From Linum tenue (lineage: Eukaryota; Streptophyta; Magnoliopsida; Malpighiales; Linaceae): a stretch of 64,000 bases of DNA. A model generated the notes under the pieces. That model was not told where the DNA came from. It ran no database searches and saw nothing but the letters and a program-made list of their open reading frames with translations. Below are positions 22,803 to 34,774 of this stretch, piece by piece; position 1 is the stretch's first letter, and each line of letters opens with the position of its first letter. The stretch spans positions 66,365,703 through 66,429,702 of the forward strand of contig CAMGYJ010000002.1 of the NCBI GenBank assembly GCA_946122785.1, read 5' to 3'. The position numbers were made by a program, and so were the translations under genes.

Positions 22803-24340
22803 TATAGATGTGTTCTAGAATATGTAATAGCAACAAAACGAAATTTGTGGTTAAACCAACTCGTAGTCTTGGATGACCACAAAGCAAAGAACTAAAAGTA
22901 AAAGTACTGGAATGCCAATACAAAGTAGAATGAGGCACTGATTTGTAGTTTTTATCCAAGAATACTCTGGACGGCAGGAACGGAAGCAACGACATAGGTG
23001 TCGCGGACTCGATCGAAATTTGGATGGGGGAGGAAGCGGACAAGCGTCGTCGCGTTGCTTGGTTGAGATGTCCGCTACCTCTATTGGCTGCTTCTTTTTT
23101 CTTAGGTCAGCCGTCGGGCACTTCTGTTGACTTTTCGCTTGCTTGGTTGGACATGAGAGAAAATGGAAGTCAATAATGGTTTGTTGACATGAACTCTGTT
23201 TCCCCCTCCAAATGCCTTGTCATTTCAGCAAAGCATATGTAGGGCTAACAAAAGTCAATGTTGGAAACGAGGAGCCACTGTGAACCTCAGTTGTCAGAAG
23301 AAGTGATCGCAATGGCGAAGCGGGACGGATATCTCAATATGACAATATTTATACGTGTCTTGCATTAAGCACGAGCCAAATTAGGTAACACACGCTTGAT
23401 TGCGTGAGTATGAGGCGGGTGGGGCAGATCGATCCATCCTTATATATTGTTCGAAAAAAGAACATCGAGATTTCAACTCTTTTACAATCACATAGAGAAA
23501 ACACTTCATAAATGAATGAAAAGTATAGTAGAAGAATAATTGTGTCTAAATAGTTGAAAGATAGTTTTAAAATTTATTTGGGAGCAAAATGTTATTTTAG
23601 AAAGGTCAAAAGAGGAGACATAAATATAGATATTGATTCGATATTAGTATATCGCAAAGTAATAAATCTCATAACATTTAGAATCGTATTCACATGGTCT
23701 TCTAATAGCAACTTCTTTGTAATTGAACAACCTATGCTCGAATGTGATGCATAGTAAACCATAAGTGACAAAAGACTTAGGAATGAATAGGGTCGTATTC
23801 CACGAGACTTTATAATGCATAACTACTCATATCACGACTCACAAGCGCAATGAAAGATATATATGTTTAGGTTGATTTTCTATTTTCTATAGGAAAAAGG
23901 TAAAATTAGAAAAGTAAATGTACGTTATTGAGTAGAAACGATCCCTCAATATAAACATGCATCTCAATTCTTAATCATATCATGTATCTCAATTATTCAA
24001 CTAATGAATAACTCTATCCCATCTACTAAAGCATTCCAAACCGAGCTTTCGTCACATGCGAGAGGAACAATAAATAGATAATGCATGCTTTCGTTTCATG
24101 TCATCAACTATATAATTAAGAACAGAGAAATAAGGATATCACTTAGTTAATTGTGAGCCTCTTGAGTTATAACAAAATGTCTATAGTGTCGGAGATCTAA
24201 ACAATCAAGCATTGACTCTAAGAATGTATAAGAGGGTGATCATTCATCTTATACACGCCTAGATCAATAGCACATCACAAGAACTAGTTTCATAAAATCC
24301 TATATAATAATATAGACAACACCGCCGTGTTTCTTCTTGG
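22803..24340. other. Intergenic DNA, no gene recognised
   Basis: An 83-codon minus-strand frame (22792-23043) is not recognised and overlaps the end of the hAT element. The rest is AT-rich without coding signal. Confidence 0.45.
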
Positions 24341-26100
24341 GACAGGTTGCATAACCCACAAACAACCCTATCGTGCAAATTAGGCTACAATAGTTAGACC
24401 CTTCTTGTGGCATACATGAATTTTCCTTCAGATTGGGCTCCATTTTCTCCAGAGGGTTCTTATTGGGCTCTAGTTGAGAATTCCAAAAGACTTCCCCTTC
24501 ATCATGCGCCGTCTTAGGGGTGAAAACTCCTTTATCTTTCTAAATCTGCTCCTTTGATCTTCCATAATCTTCCAAGTCTTGATTCTCAATTTCTTAGATT
24601 GTGTTTTATCTTGAAAAGTACAGATATATACCAAAAAGGCATAAAAAGATATAAATCACAATCTATGTCTAATGAAAAATCATTGATCAAATAGTTATGA
24701 TATTCATAGGAAATTGAGTAAAATATCCTAAAGGTGCATGGATAAAAGGAGAAAATGTATCAAATATGGGAGTGATACACACTATAAATGGAGTGTTATA
24801 AAAAAATACCGCATACTTGAACTTTGCTTGTCCTCAAGCAAACACTACCCACAATCACACAACTTGATGACAACTAAGGAGCATCACACAATTATGATCT
24901 TATTCTTATGTAGTGGAATAAAAGTCAACTTACAAGGTCAAAAACTACCCACAATCATAGAACTTGATGAAAACTAAGGAGCATCACACCATTATGATCT
25001 TAGGAAGTGGATTAAAAGTCAACTTACAAGTTTAACCATAGCACGAGAGAATCCTAGCCACATTAACATGCAAGAATACCATGCAATCCAACTCAAACTT
25101 AAACCACTAACCATGCATTAGAATCTCAAAACACATAGATGAAACTTTTGAAAATGGTTTTAGCTGTACTTAAGCACCTTTTCCTTAGCATACCATCATA
25201 TATTTTTTCAATCTTTCTGATTTTTCTCACCACTAGTGGTTTGTTTTTCTTGTCTAGAGAGCTTTACTAGAGCATTGGACCCTTATTAGTTAGAAAGAGC
25301 AATTTATGTATCTCTGTCATTGTCAGAGTATTTCTTTTAACTCCTATACCTCAATCCGTGCAGAGGGTCAATGAAATTAAAGGGTGTCAGAAGCTTTATC
25401 CATGCCCTTAAAAATGCATCATCGAGTTAGCTATCAATTCAACAGGTGGAAATTTTACTTGTACTAGAGAGGAAGTAGCTTCGAACAAGGTCACTGAAGA
25501 GTCACTAGTATTCGTTCCAAAACCCAATTTTGTGCAATGAAAAAGTGTCTCACACGTTGGCCTTACCCCACACTTTATTTCTTAACATAGCTGATGAAAC
25601 TCAATTTATAGTGTTTATCACTCCCATATTTGATACATTTCCCCTTCTATCAATGCATCTTTAGTATATTTTCCTATATATAGAGATTCGACTCCTAGTG
25701 GTGTTAGGAAGCCTATGACTGAGTTTTAGGAGAGAATATCCCTAGTTTACCCCTCATGTACTATAAATAGGTGCTTAAACCTTAGTTAGAGAACAACGTT
25801 TAAACTCTGAATCTTTATATGTGCCCTTAAAAATGCATCCTTAAGTTGGATATCAATTCAAAGGATGAAATTTTTATTTCTACTAGAGAGAAACTAGCTT
25901 CGAACACGGTCACTAATCAGCCACTAGTATCTTTTCAAAACCCAATTTTTTGCAATGAAAAGATGTCTCACATGTTGGTCTTACCCCACACTTTATTTCT
26001 CAACAAAGCTAATGACACTCAATTTATAGTGTTTGACACTCCCATATTTGATATATTTTCCCCTTCTATCAATGCATCTTTAGTATATTACTTATATTTT
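24341..26100. repeat. LTR-retrotransposon-type repeat region with rearranged modules
   Basis: Three kinds of repeat are visible. A module of about 269 bp occurs twice in direct orientation (25402-25670 and 25822-26089), sharing CTCCCATATTTGATA and AATGCATCTTTAGTATATT. The last part of the module recurs inverted at 24720-24797. A separate unit of about 90 bp is tandemly duplicated (24843-24935 and 24943-25030). The phrase CTTTGCTTGTCCTCAAGCAA at 24822-24841 is one I associate with Ty3/gypsy non-coding regions. No protein is encoded. Confidence 0.6.
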
Positions 26101-27737
26101 GTACTTCAATCATAATTATTTGATCAGTGGACATTTGACAAACCTAGGTTGTGTTTTTGTATTACTTTATGTTTTTTTATATGTTTTGTGATTTTCAAGT
26201 AAAATACAATCTAAGAGGATTTAGATCAAGCATTGGACAAATCTGGAAGACTAAAAAAGCAAAATATAAAAGAATTAGTAGTTTTTATGTAAAATACGAG
26301 GTCCAATGATAGACAAGGCTACTGGGAATCACAACTAGGAGTAAAGTCTGTCCACCTCCACTGACCGTCCCTTCTCCTTCATAACACACCAGCAACAAAT
26401 GGATTTGGAGTCGGGAAGCAACGTACATATTTGACGAAGGAGTGTCGATCTTAGCGACCACTTGATATTCGCTTTTTACTCATCTCCCTCTTCTAAAATG
26501 TGAGACCGAAATCAACATTTCTAAAGCGATATGCTTCTCTCTCTTCCCCCTCACAAATCTCCTTCTCTCTCCCAAGATGGAGGAAGGAAGGGGCGGTCTT
26601 CTTTATTGGACACAGATTAGAGATTCAAATTGAGTTAACAACTTTGAGATAATTAATTGTCTTTTTTTAAAATTATGATCTACCAAAAACTACTAAACTT
26701 TTCATCTTGTTGCAACTCGGTCAGTTTGAAAAATTGTTCGATATTGCCTCGACTTTGTCCATATTCGAGTTTCTAGTAAACTGGGTTTGTGGCACGCGAT
26801 AAAGAGTAGAGGTCCGATTAGATCTGGTTTGACCGCTCATGTCAATAATGGGTTGAAAAACTTAAGTAAGAGAGTCTAGACAAATGTCCAAGTTTATATA
26901 TTGGATGCATATTGACGTACAATAAGTTTTAAAGAATGAGAGAGGCGATTATTTTCTCACCCAACTTAGTTATGTTGAATTTAAAATCTAAATCCAAGTG
27001 AATTTTATAGATATAGGAGATGTCATACCCAAAACTTTTTAGTTTGGTTGAGTTTTAACTTTTAACCCTGCCTTGAGTTTGGGTATCTTGCCTAGGGGGT
27101 GAACTACACATTTAATTAAAAATCCAACCCAACACACGAAAAATGCAACTATTTTGTACCATAAAAGAAAAGATAATATAACTAATTAAATTTCAAGAAA
27201 AAAATTGAAGGGAAAATCATTAAAATGTATAGAAGTTGGTGTTGGATCTTGATGAAGTGTAATTTGCTTCAGTCTAGTATGTTCCATAAACATTTACCGA
27301 AATAAACTAAAAAGGTTTTTCATTATAAGGTAATAAATTCATAATATATTATCTTCTAAAATTGTACACAAGAAAAAAATAACGTGAAACATAACATGTA
27401 TTATATCTACGTCTAAATTTTCAGTTGAATAATACATTAGGTTAATGAGAACATAAGAGCAAATATGAAAAAAATATCTAAACTTCCTCACAAATAGGCT
27501 TGTATATGACCCAAGGTTCAATCTTATATATAAGTTTAGCTTAGGTCCATCAATCAAGTGTTTTTGTTATAATCACTCAGGACAATAGTTTTTGTAACTT
27601 GGGTTGGGTTGTGTATCTATTTGTTGTGTAAACCAAAACCAGCACCAAACTCAAAAGAGTAGGGTTCCACAAAAGAAACATTCCACCCAACAATAAGTCT
27701 TAATTTTAGCGGTAAATACAGGTGAGTTTAATCAGAT
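26101..27737. other. AT-rich intergenic DNA, no gene seen
   Basis: No supported coding region or clear repeat boundary. Confidence 0.5.
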
Positions 27738-28270
27738 ATTGAATGAGTGGGTCAGGTTACAAATCATTTTGTTGGGTCAGCAATGGAGTTTTCGGGTGTA
27801 GGAGGAGTACTTGGAAGTGCGCTCAACTGCTAGTGAACCAATGCTTTTGCAACGTCGGAGACAAAATGTTGGATCACATGGTGTTGTGGGAGTTGTACTT
27901 TGAGATTCCACGGGCCCATATGGGTAGCAGGAGATCGATGTTATCAAGCTATCTATGACCCTCTTACAATACAACTGTTACCGTTACATGATGTTGTGTT
28001 ATGGTGACAGGGAAGGGGTTCGCTGGATGTTATGATCCAATGAGATGCACATATTGTTATTTAGCGAGTGCATGTGTACGTGCACGAATTGATTGGGAAG
28101 TGAAGGGTGTTGTTGTATTGATAGAACCTAAACAGTTGTGGCGTAGTTGTCTGGCTATATATAGTCCCCTTCTTGTTAGTCGAAGTTTGAACGAAGCAGC
28201 TGATCATTTTGCGGCAGAGAAAGCTACGACGTTCTATATATCCTTCGGCAATTGTTGGATTTGATTTTCA
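27738..28270 (+). pseudogene. Degenerate RNase H-like (LINE-type) fragment
   Basis: The end reads RSLNEAADHFAAEKATT, resembling the C-terminal RNase H motif of plant LINE and RNase H-like proteins. Upstream, in shifted frames, phrases such as GVVGVVL-DSTGPYG fit the same domain. Frameshifts and stops break it. The call rests on short motifs. Confidence 0.4.
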
Positions 28271-29010
28271 TCTCTGACCACGCTCATTATGCAAAAAATT
28301 GATTTGTATACCTGTTAGTCCTCATGGAATACGAGTACCTATTGAATTTCCAACTCCCAAAATGAAAATTGATGAAAAATAAAAACATCGGTGACATTAA
28401 TTTATTATTAACGTAAAGAAAATGAGTATATTATGAAGTACAAAGAGGGATGTAAGCATATATCCTCAAGGCTTGTGACACTCAGTGACAGTATAGAAAG
28501 ACCAAGTTAGCAAAGATATATAGGCGGTAAAAGAATTGTGTACCAAACCTGGCCGAAATGGATGAATTGATGATATACTGTCACTTAGCACTGCTCCAAG
28601 AACAAGAACCAAACTAACCTGGAGGCATGATGCCAACAAAAGAAGTATCGCCAAAATTCTGTTGAGGGTCGAATTGCTAGCTTAAGCATAGCATATATCC
28701 TGTCCTCCGAAACAATGTACTGGACGGCTGCCAGCATCCAAACTCGACAAGAAAATGACATATAGCCATATGTTCAGCAAACCAGCCTCGGTTTTAGAAG
28801 CTTTCTGCGTCCAACTAAAATGCTACCTACCAACCTTCATCAATAAAGCCAATTAACATGCCTAGAGACTGTAGGCTTTATATCTCTGGGGGAAAAACCC
28901 AACAATTCAGAATCCTCACTACTTCCCCTTCTTAATTTGTGAATGTGCAACTCTGCGCAACTTATCTGCGTTCATTCCGATATATTGAGGAAAATTTCGT
29001 TAGTGATCAA
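28271..29010 (+). promoter_or_regulatory. Upstream and 5' leader region of the small gene at 29011
   Basis: It contains an in-frame upstream ATG at 28939, an out-of-frame ATG at 28943 that overlaps the start of the main frame, and a 25-codon upstream frame beginning near 28859 (MPRDCRLYISGGKTQQ). Several upstream AUGs before a small gene could affect its translation; this is inference. Confidence 0.35.
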
Positions 29011-29274
29011 ATGGGATCAAAGGGTTCGTACGGGGATACGTGGGCTGATCAGTGGGATAGGAATCAAGAGAACCACGGCGGCGGCGGCGGCGGCGGCTTC
29101 AGCGGCAACGGATCAGACGCCGGCGGGAAAGGAAAGTACTCGAAGAAGGTGGAGGAAGGGCTTAACAAAACGAAAGAGGTCGCCAACACTGGGATGAAGA
29201 AAGTGAGAGCCGGTGCTTCGATTGGGATGCTGTGGATGAAGGACAAGTACCAGAAAACCACCAAGAAACATTGA
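29011..29274 (+). CDS. Small plant-specific protein, 87 aa, function unknown
   Basis: The frame starts MGSKGSYGDTWADQWD, has a Gly run, then a lysine-rich helix-prone C-terminus (KYSKKVEEGLNKTKEVA, then KKVRAGASIGMLWMKDKYQK). I recognise this as a conserved small plant protein family with the pattern KY-KKV-EGL-KTK-VA-TG-KKV; no biochemical role is known to me. The ATG at 29011 is chosen because conservation of the family begins with this segment. An in-frame ATG at 28939 would add 24 residues (MNVQLCATYLRSF...), which I regard as leader. A 3' fragment of the gene is duplicated at 30145-30288. Confidence 0.75.
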   Translation: MGSKGSYGDTWADQWDRNQENHGGGGGGGFSGNGSDAGGKGKYSKKVEEGLNKTKEVANTGMKKVRAGASIGMLWMKDKYQKTTKKH

Positions 29275-29744
29275 AAGCTATATAGCTTGTTCTTCCTCAT
29301 TTCTTCATCACGATGTGCCTGCAAAAAACATTCGTTCAATTCATATGGTCTTCATATTTTTTTTCTTTTATTTAATTTGTATTTTTGGGGTGAAACCATA
29401 CTATATTTTGTTGTTCTCAAAGTTTTGTCCAAGTCTCTCTCATTCTTGATATGAAATTTCACTGTTTCTTACTATGGTGATTCAGTTACTTGGTCGTGGA
29501 AAAATGTTTGGGAATTCGTACGGCAACTTGATATTTAAAATTTCGTTGTCTTGATTTTTTCAACCAATCGAAGCCATTAAAAATAGATAAAATACATATA
29601 CAATCATCTTTATACAGTGATATCATTTCATAATTGTTACACTAAATATAAAAACGTTATGTAAAGATTGCATAACGATAATTTTTTTCTTACATAGATA
29701 ACAGTTGAAATAGACGTGTTATATAAAACTTATGTAATGATTTG
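29275..29744. other. 3' flank of the small gene, AT-rich
   Basis: Includes the presumed 3' untranslated region; its phrase TTTTTGGGGTGAAAC (29383-29397) is also present at the end of the duplicated fragment near 30288. No other gene. Confidence 0.5.
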
Positions 29745-30140
29745 ACGATCTTCTTGGAGCATCTTGTCGTAGACACCAGGGACCAATCATTAACTCGTGG
29801 AGTGGGCACTTCAGAAACATGCTAGTAAACCGCTCCCGAGCATCATAGAGAGTCTCATCGTCCTCTTAAGTGAAATGAGTAATCTCCATTAAATCCCTCC
29901 ATGAAGTGATTAGAGTGGAGCTTGATTGTCGAACCACTAATTCGCTCACCCGCTCAAAGAGAACGGGAATAGATGCAGCCGGATCGCATCTTGCAGCATG
30001 CCATTTTCCTTGATCCTATCTGTCAGCACTAAGAATTGATGGAGGTGCTCCTGTGGCTCATCAGTTTGCAGCCCGTGGAACTGGATGTTGCTCTGAATCA
30101 TAGAGATCACACTGCCTTGATCTCAAAATTGTTGGCAGCA
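29745..30140 (-). pseudogene. Ty3/gypsy gag fragment
   Basis: The minus strand encodes a typical retrotransposon gag segment (VISMIQSNIQFHGLQTDEP, then LHLFPFSLSGRVSELVV, then ETLYDAREGFTSMF) with at least one stop. It has no LTR and no pol. It abuts the duplicated host-gene fragment. Confidence 0.7.
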
Positions 30141-30144
30141 ATGA

Positions 30145-30288
30145 CATTAAAGCCAGTGCTTCGATTGGGATGTTGGATGAAGGATAAGTACCAAAAAACC
30201 TCAAAGAAAAATTGAAAACTATGGCTTCTTCCTCTTCATTTATTCTCACTATGTGCCCTGCAAGCACATTCTATTTTTGGGGTGAAAC
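30145..30288 (+). pseudogene. Duplicated 3' fragment of the small gene at 29011
   Basis: It matches the last 60 coding bases and the 3' flank of the gene at 29011: GCTTCGATTGGGATG, GGATAAGTACCAAAAAACC, then CTATGTGCCCTGCAAG. A 3-base deletion and several substitutions are present. It has no start codon. It is followed directly by a copia LTR and preceded by gypsy gag. Confidence 0.85.
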
Positions 30289-30552
30289 TGTCAAGAAACC
30301 AAAAATAGAACAACACGAGACACCGGATTAACGTGGTTTCCCCAACGATGATGATCGTTAATTGAGACTATTTCAGGGGAGAATGTTGTGATCTCTTATT
30401 CACAATCACCAAAAAAATATTACATTTGCCAAACCCCTTTCACACAAATATATAACTCAACCGCACTCTGTTGTCCTAATCCACATCAAAATAGAATAAT
30501 ATTTACATACGGCTAATTTCAAAAAGGTACTTAAAACCTTTAGCTTCTAACA
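30289..30552 (-). mobile_element. Copia-type LTR (264 bp)
   Basis: On the minus strand it runs from TGTTAGAAGC to TTCTTGACA, the TG...CA form of an LTR. Immediately upstream on that strand lies a polypurine tract (CTGAGGGAGGG, 30553-30563), so this is the 3' LTR of a minus-strand element. No 5' LTR is present. Confidence 0.75.
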
Positions 30553-31440
30553 CCCTCCCTCAGATTGATGGTGCTGATGCAACATCAATTTGTGAGCAAG
30601 AAACCAATGACGAGCACAAACCACTGCCCTGCCTTTGTAGTAAATCCATCGTCTGATCCTCCGAAGTGATATCGGTAAGGTCAATAATCCCATCAGTCAC
30701 CAATTGTCGAATGTAATGCACGTGGACCTCGATATGTTTAGTACGTCATGGAGAATCGGGTTAGTGGCAATCCGAATCGCACTCGTGTTGTCAACATAGA
30801 GGCGAATTGAAAATACGTTGGAAGATAATTCAAACACAAAATTAACATTTTTGTGACGGTGGATTAGGACACATTCTTCAACTCACCTCCAAAAAAATGT
30901 TTTCAGCCTCTCAAACTGAAAAGTAGTTAATCCGGGAATTGGGTTCTCGCTAACCCCAACCTGAGCTGCTTGTGGTGTTCCTTTTCCAGATCAGACCCCT
31001 TTCCCCATTCACTTTTCTCCATTACTAGGACCACGTTCCGGCCAGCCAATCAATTCAAGCACTAATACTTAGTGTGGCCTGACTTCCCGCAGTGGTCACA
31101 GACATTGCGAGGCCTATTAACCATAGACAAGAAAACCCTAAACATTCACACTGGCTTCTCCTTTCATCCTGGACATGGAACAAGACAGCTTCAACTATGG
31201 GACGATGAGCATTGGCTATCTTGCGCTGTTGTTCATTGTTGTTCACCAAGTGGTATGCCTCTGTGAGACTCGGCATAGGTCTCATAGCAAGAACTTGGGT
31301 TTTAAATTTTGATGGTGGAGAAAACTTCGTCAAGACCCGTAAGAAATCAAAGAGTTGCTCGTTGTTCTTGATCTTACGATACATGCGCTTGACGTCAGAA
31401 TTGCATCCCGCACAATAGCAGTCGGGAGTGGCTGAAATAG
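30553..31440 (-). pseudogene. Ty1/copia internal remnants: RNase H end and gag
   Basis: The part next to the LTR (30553-30830) encodes the end of a copia polyprotein (VDNTSAIRIATNPI, then TKHIEVHVHYIRQLV). From about 31030 to 31420 the same strand encodes copia gag (VLAMRPMPSLTEAYHLVN) ending in a zinc knuckle CDHCGKSGHTKY with a TAG in the knuckle. Protease, integrase and most of reverse transcriptase are missing, so an internal deletion joined pol end to gag. Confidence 0.75.
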
Positions 31441-31764
31441 ATTGGATTTCATCTCATAAGCCACGCAACTTCGTGAAGAAACTAAGTTCGACCGATTTAG
31501 CGAGTGATATGGTTCGACCGGGATACAACTAGTATGTACCCTGGCTTTTTTTCAAAACATATGTGAAAGTGGGAAATCATTAACACCAAATGAACTGAGC
31601 ATTCATATAATCTATTTTAAGACAAAATATCTACAATTTCGATTCATATTTAAATAAAATATTACATTATTACAAACAAATGAGTAATCATAATTTTTAC
31701 CGATTCTGACTATTGCTTCATACCAATGATCTTCAAGCTGACTTTTGTCCAATTTCCTTTGAAC
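31441..31764. other. AT-rich intergenic DNA, no gene seen
   Basis: No coding or repeat signal beyond the adjacent copia remnants. Confidence 0.5.
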
Positions 31765-31821
31765 ACAATTATACTAGCCATCAATTCGTCAAAAAAAAAA
31801 AAAACAATTATACTAGCCATC
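31765..31821 (+). mobile_element. Ultra-short poly(A) retroinsertion with 18-bp target duplication
   Basis: ACAATTATACTAGCCATC occurs at 31765-31782 and 31804-31821. Only 21 bases lie between: AATTCGTC followed by 13 A. This is a LINE-machinery insertion cut down to an 8-base 3' end plus tail. Confidence 0.8.
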
Positions 31822-32079
31822 GTACTGGTGGTTTAACAACCGCGCATTTTGGTACTCTTGCTAAGCTAATTCAAAAAGAAATTGTGCAAAGCTAATCCTA
31901 TGCGTTTCACCAATATATCATATTATATTGTTTCCTCCATTTTCTTTGTGAGGGAAACTCCACCATCTTTTGGTGCTCCCATGATTTTCTGGCTGAATCA
32001 TGGCATGGAAATGGATGCGCTTCCCCGTGTGATAATTTATGGTTGCAAACCAATTTTATAATTTATAACTTTGTATATT

Positions 32080-32918
32080 GAATAAAATCTCTATAAATTA
32101 ATATTTGATAAATTAATAATCTAATATAAAATAATAATTTTTATGAATTCGATTTGGACCCGTGTACAAATTAGAAAAGGTAAAAAAGTAATAATATTTA
32201 TAACAAATCTACATAAATAAATATTTTTAATTTTTTAAATTAATAATTAAAAAATAAAATTCATTAAGAAATTTACAATGTAATTAGGATAATCTAGAAA
32301 CCTATGAATTAATAGTTGTTTGTTTCTTGTTAAAGTTCAAGTCTACTAGAAGTTAATCTTGAACTTTACTAGTTGCACTAAAAAAATTTGGTATTGTCTT
32401 CTCTTATTGCACCAAGTAGTTTCAAAAAGTCACTGCGATGTTAAGCGCTTTCTTTCGTGTGACCGCTTTCAATGGTGTTGAATCATCATCTCTTTCATCC
32501 CCATTCGAACTCCCAATGACGTCGGCCATGATTCTTTCTAAATTTTGCGTTTTGATACAATGAATATGGAGAATCTGATAATTTATCATATGAACTTGAA
32601 ATATTTGGAAGATATAATGAATGTTTATAAGGCATTCAAAGTAAATATGTTCATTGTATACAAAACAAAAGTAAATATTGATAAATACGGACGATTAAGA
32701 TAATATTTATATCAAAATATAACAAATTATACTAATACACGAATTTAATTAACACACCATATATGACTATGATTTTAAGAATGTAAAGTCGTTTATGTGA
32801 ACCATATACCGTATACAAAATCTCTTTAGATTAATAACTTATTATTTTATCAATTGAATAATAACTAATACAAATTAGTAATTTTCACTCGCTATATTAC
32901 TTTATAGAGCTTTTTTTG
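32080..32918 (-). mobile_element. Degenerate pogo/Emigrant-type element with transposase remnant
   Basis: The left end AAAATCTCTATAAATTAATA and right end TATTACTTTATAGAGC are eroded forms of the CAGTAAAACCTCTATAAATT terminus of Emigrant/Lemi elements. The interior, minus strand, aligns with the element at 49798-50607, for example GACGTCATTGGGAGTTC, GATGATGATTCAACACC and AAGAAACAAACAACTAT. The transposase tail is broken by stops. It is older than its relative, as shown by lower end conservation. Confidence 0.75.
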
Positions 32919-33415
32919 TTTTTAATCTATACAAAACAAAACAAAAATACTGATGAAAATACAATTTAGCGCTCATGCAAAAGGTGCGGGGAAAGTTGAG
33001 GAGGGACCAACTGGTGTCTTCCCGCCTGCAAAGATGGGAGCTGAAGAAAAGGCTTAAAAAATGGCGGATGTGGTGGGTGGGTGTGACTTTGTTTCCACAC
33101 ACCATATTTATCTCTTCCTGCTATCAACCACATCTTCTTACTACACAAGTTAGAATAAATCAAAAGATAAAAAGCTTTGACCAATTCCTCCGTAGTTAAG
33201 TTACTCAAACCTTTTTCCCCAATTGGGCAAATTTGGTTTGTCTCTGTTTGGAAAGCAAAGAGCCGATCGTTCCATTGACGTTCTGACAAAATTGCTGGGA
33301 CGCGAACATATCTGGGTTTTGGGTTATCTCTCTTGACGACGATATCTTAAAAAGGGAGTTTGCCAATTTTGTTCCATCACAAACTTTGAGAAATTAAACA
33401 GAGTGCTAACAGAAG

Positions 33416-34774
33416 ATGGATACGAATCCGGCGACCAGCATACCGGAGGTGATACTGAGCTCCAGCGGCCGGAGGATGCCGTTGCTCGGAATGGGTACGG
33501 CGACTTCTCCACTGATCGGGTCCGGCGCCACCAAGTCCGCCGTCGTCCAAGCAATTGAGTTGGGTTACCGCCACTTCGACACAGCAACCCTGTACCAGAC
33601 AGAGGAGCCTCTCGGGGAAGCCATCGCCGAAGCTCTGTCTCGTGGCTTAATCCAATCCCGCGACGAGCTCTTCATTACCTCGAAGCTTTGGTGCAGCGAC
33701 GCCCACGCCGATCTCGTTCTCCTCGCCCTCCAGAAAAGCCTCCAGTTATTTGAACTCCCCGCACAATTCCTCTGCTCCCCCTGCTTTTTCTTACATTTTA
33801 CCTCTGTTTTCTTTCCATTTGTGGGTAAATTGACGCTTTGCTTAATGTGAATTTTGACAGCCACCTTCAACTGGAATATCTGGATCTGTATCTGATTCAC
33901 TGGCCAGTGAGCTCGCGCCAGGGAACGTACGAGTTCCCGATCAAGAAGGAAGATTTCATGGCGATGGACTATGCAGCCGTGTGGGGAGCAATGGAGGAGT
34001 GCCAGAATATGGGGCTCACCAAGAACATTGGAGTCAGTAATTTCACCTGCAAAAAGCTCACGGATCTCCTTGCCCTTGCCAAGATTCCACCGGCTGTTAA
34101 TCAAGTAAGTTCCTCTGTCAATCAAGATCTTAAGCGAGCGATATTCAAAACAAGAACAAAGCTCTGTATTTTGGAGTTTAATGGTGGTGCTTATTCTTTT
34201 TGGTGGGGGGAATGGCGTTGAAAGGTAGAGATAAACCCACTGTGGCAACAGAAGAAGCTGAGGGATTTCTGCAAGTCAAACGGGATCATTCTGAGTGCGT
34301 ACGCTCCATTGGGAGCCAAAGGAACCGTTTGGGGGAGCAACAGGGTCCTTGAAAATGAAATCCTTGGAGAAATTGCCCGTGCCAAAGGGAAAACTGTAGC
34401 CCAGGTGCCCTTTTCTTCTGTGTAATCCATCTTCTATGTGATCAAAGTTCACTTTACGAAGTTCCAGTTGATAATTCAGGACAAGTTTCTTTCTTATGGA
34501 GCCATAATATCTGGCACAAGGTACTGTTAACCCATTTTCTTGTCCACAGGTTTGCCTGAGATGGGCATACGAGCAGGAGGTTTGCGTTGTGGTGAAGAGC
34601 TTCAACGAGGAGAGAATGAAGGAGAATCTTGACATCTTCAGTTGGGCATTTTCTGAAGAAGAGAACAAGAAGCTGAGTGAGATCCCCCAAAGCAGAGGGT
34701 GCCAGGGACAGGATTACATCTCAGACCAAGGCCCTTTCAAGACCATCGAGGAGCTCTGGGATGGGGAAATCTGA
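33416..34774 (+). CDS. Aldo-keto reductase (AKR4-type), 325 aa, 4 exons
   Basis: Exons 33416-33744, 33861-34104, 34225-34404 and 34550-34774 give a 978-base frame with GT-AG introns. The product is a soluble NADPH-dependent carbonyl reductase with the AKR tetrad D55, Y60, K90 and H123 ([28 protein letters not shown]). NADPH-binding stretches [14 protein letters not shown] and [10 protein letters not shown] are present. The closest plant relatives include codeinone reductase-like, polyketide reductase-like and deoxymugineic acid synthase-like enzymes; the substrate cannot be chosen from sequence. The third donor (GTGCCC) is weak but frame and family alignment support it. The next gene is convergent, its stop about 480 bp downstream. 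Confidence 0.93.
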
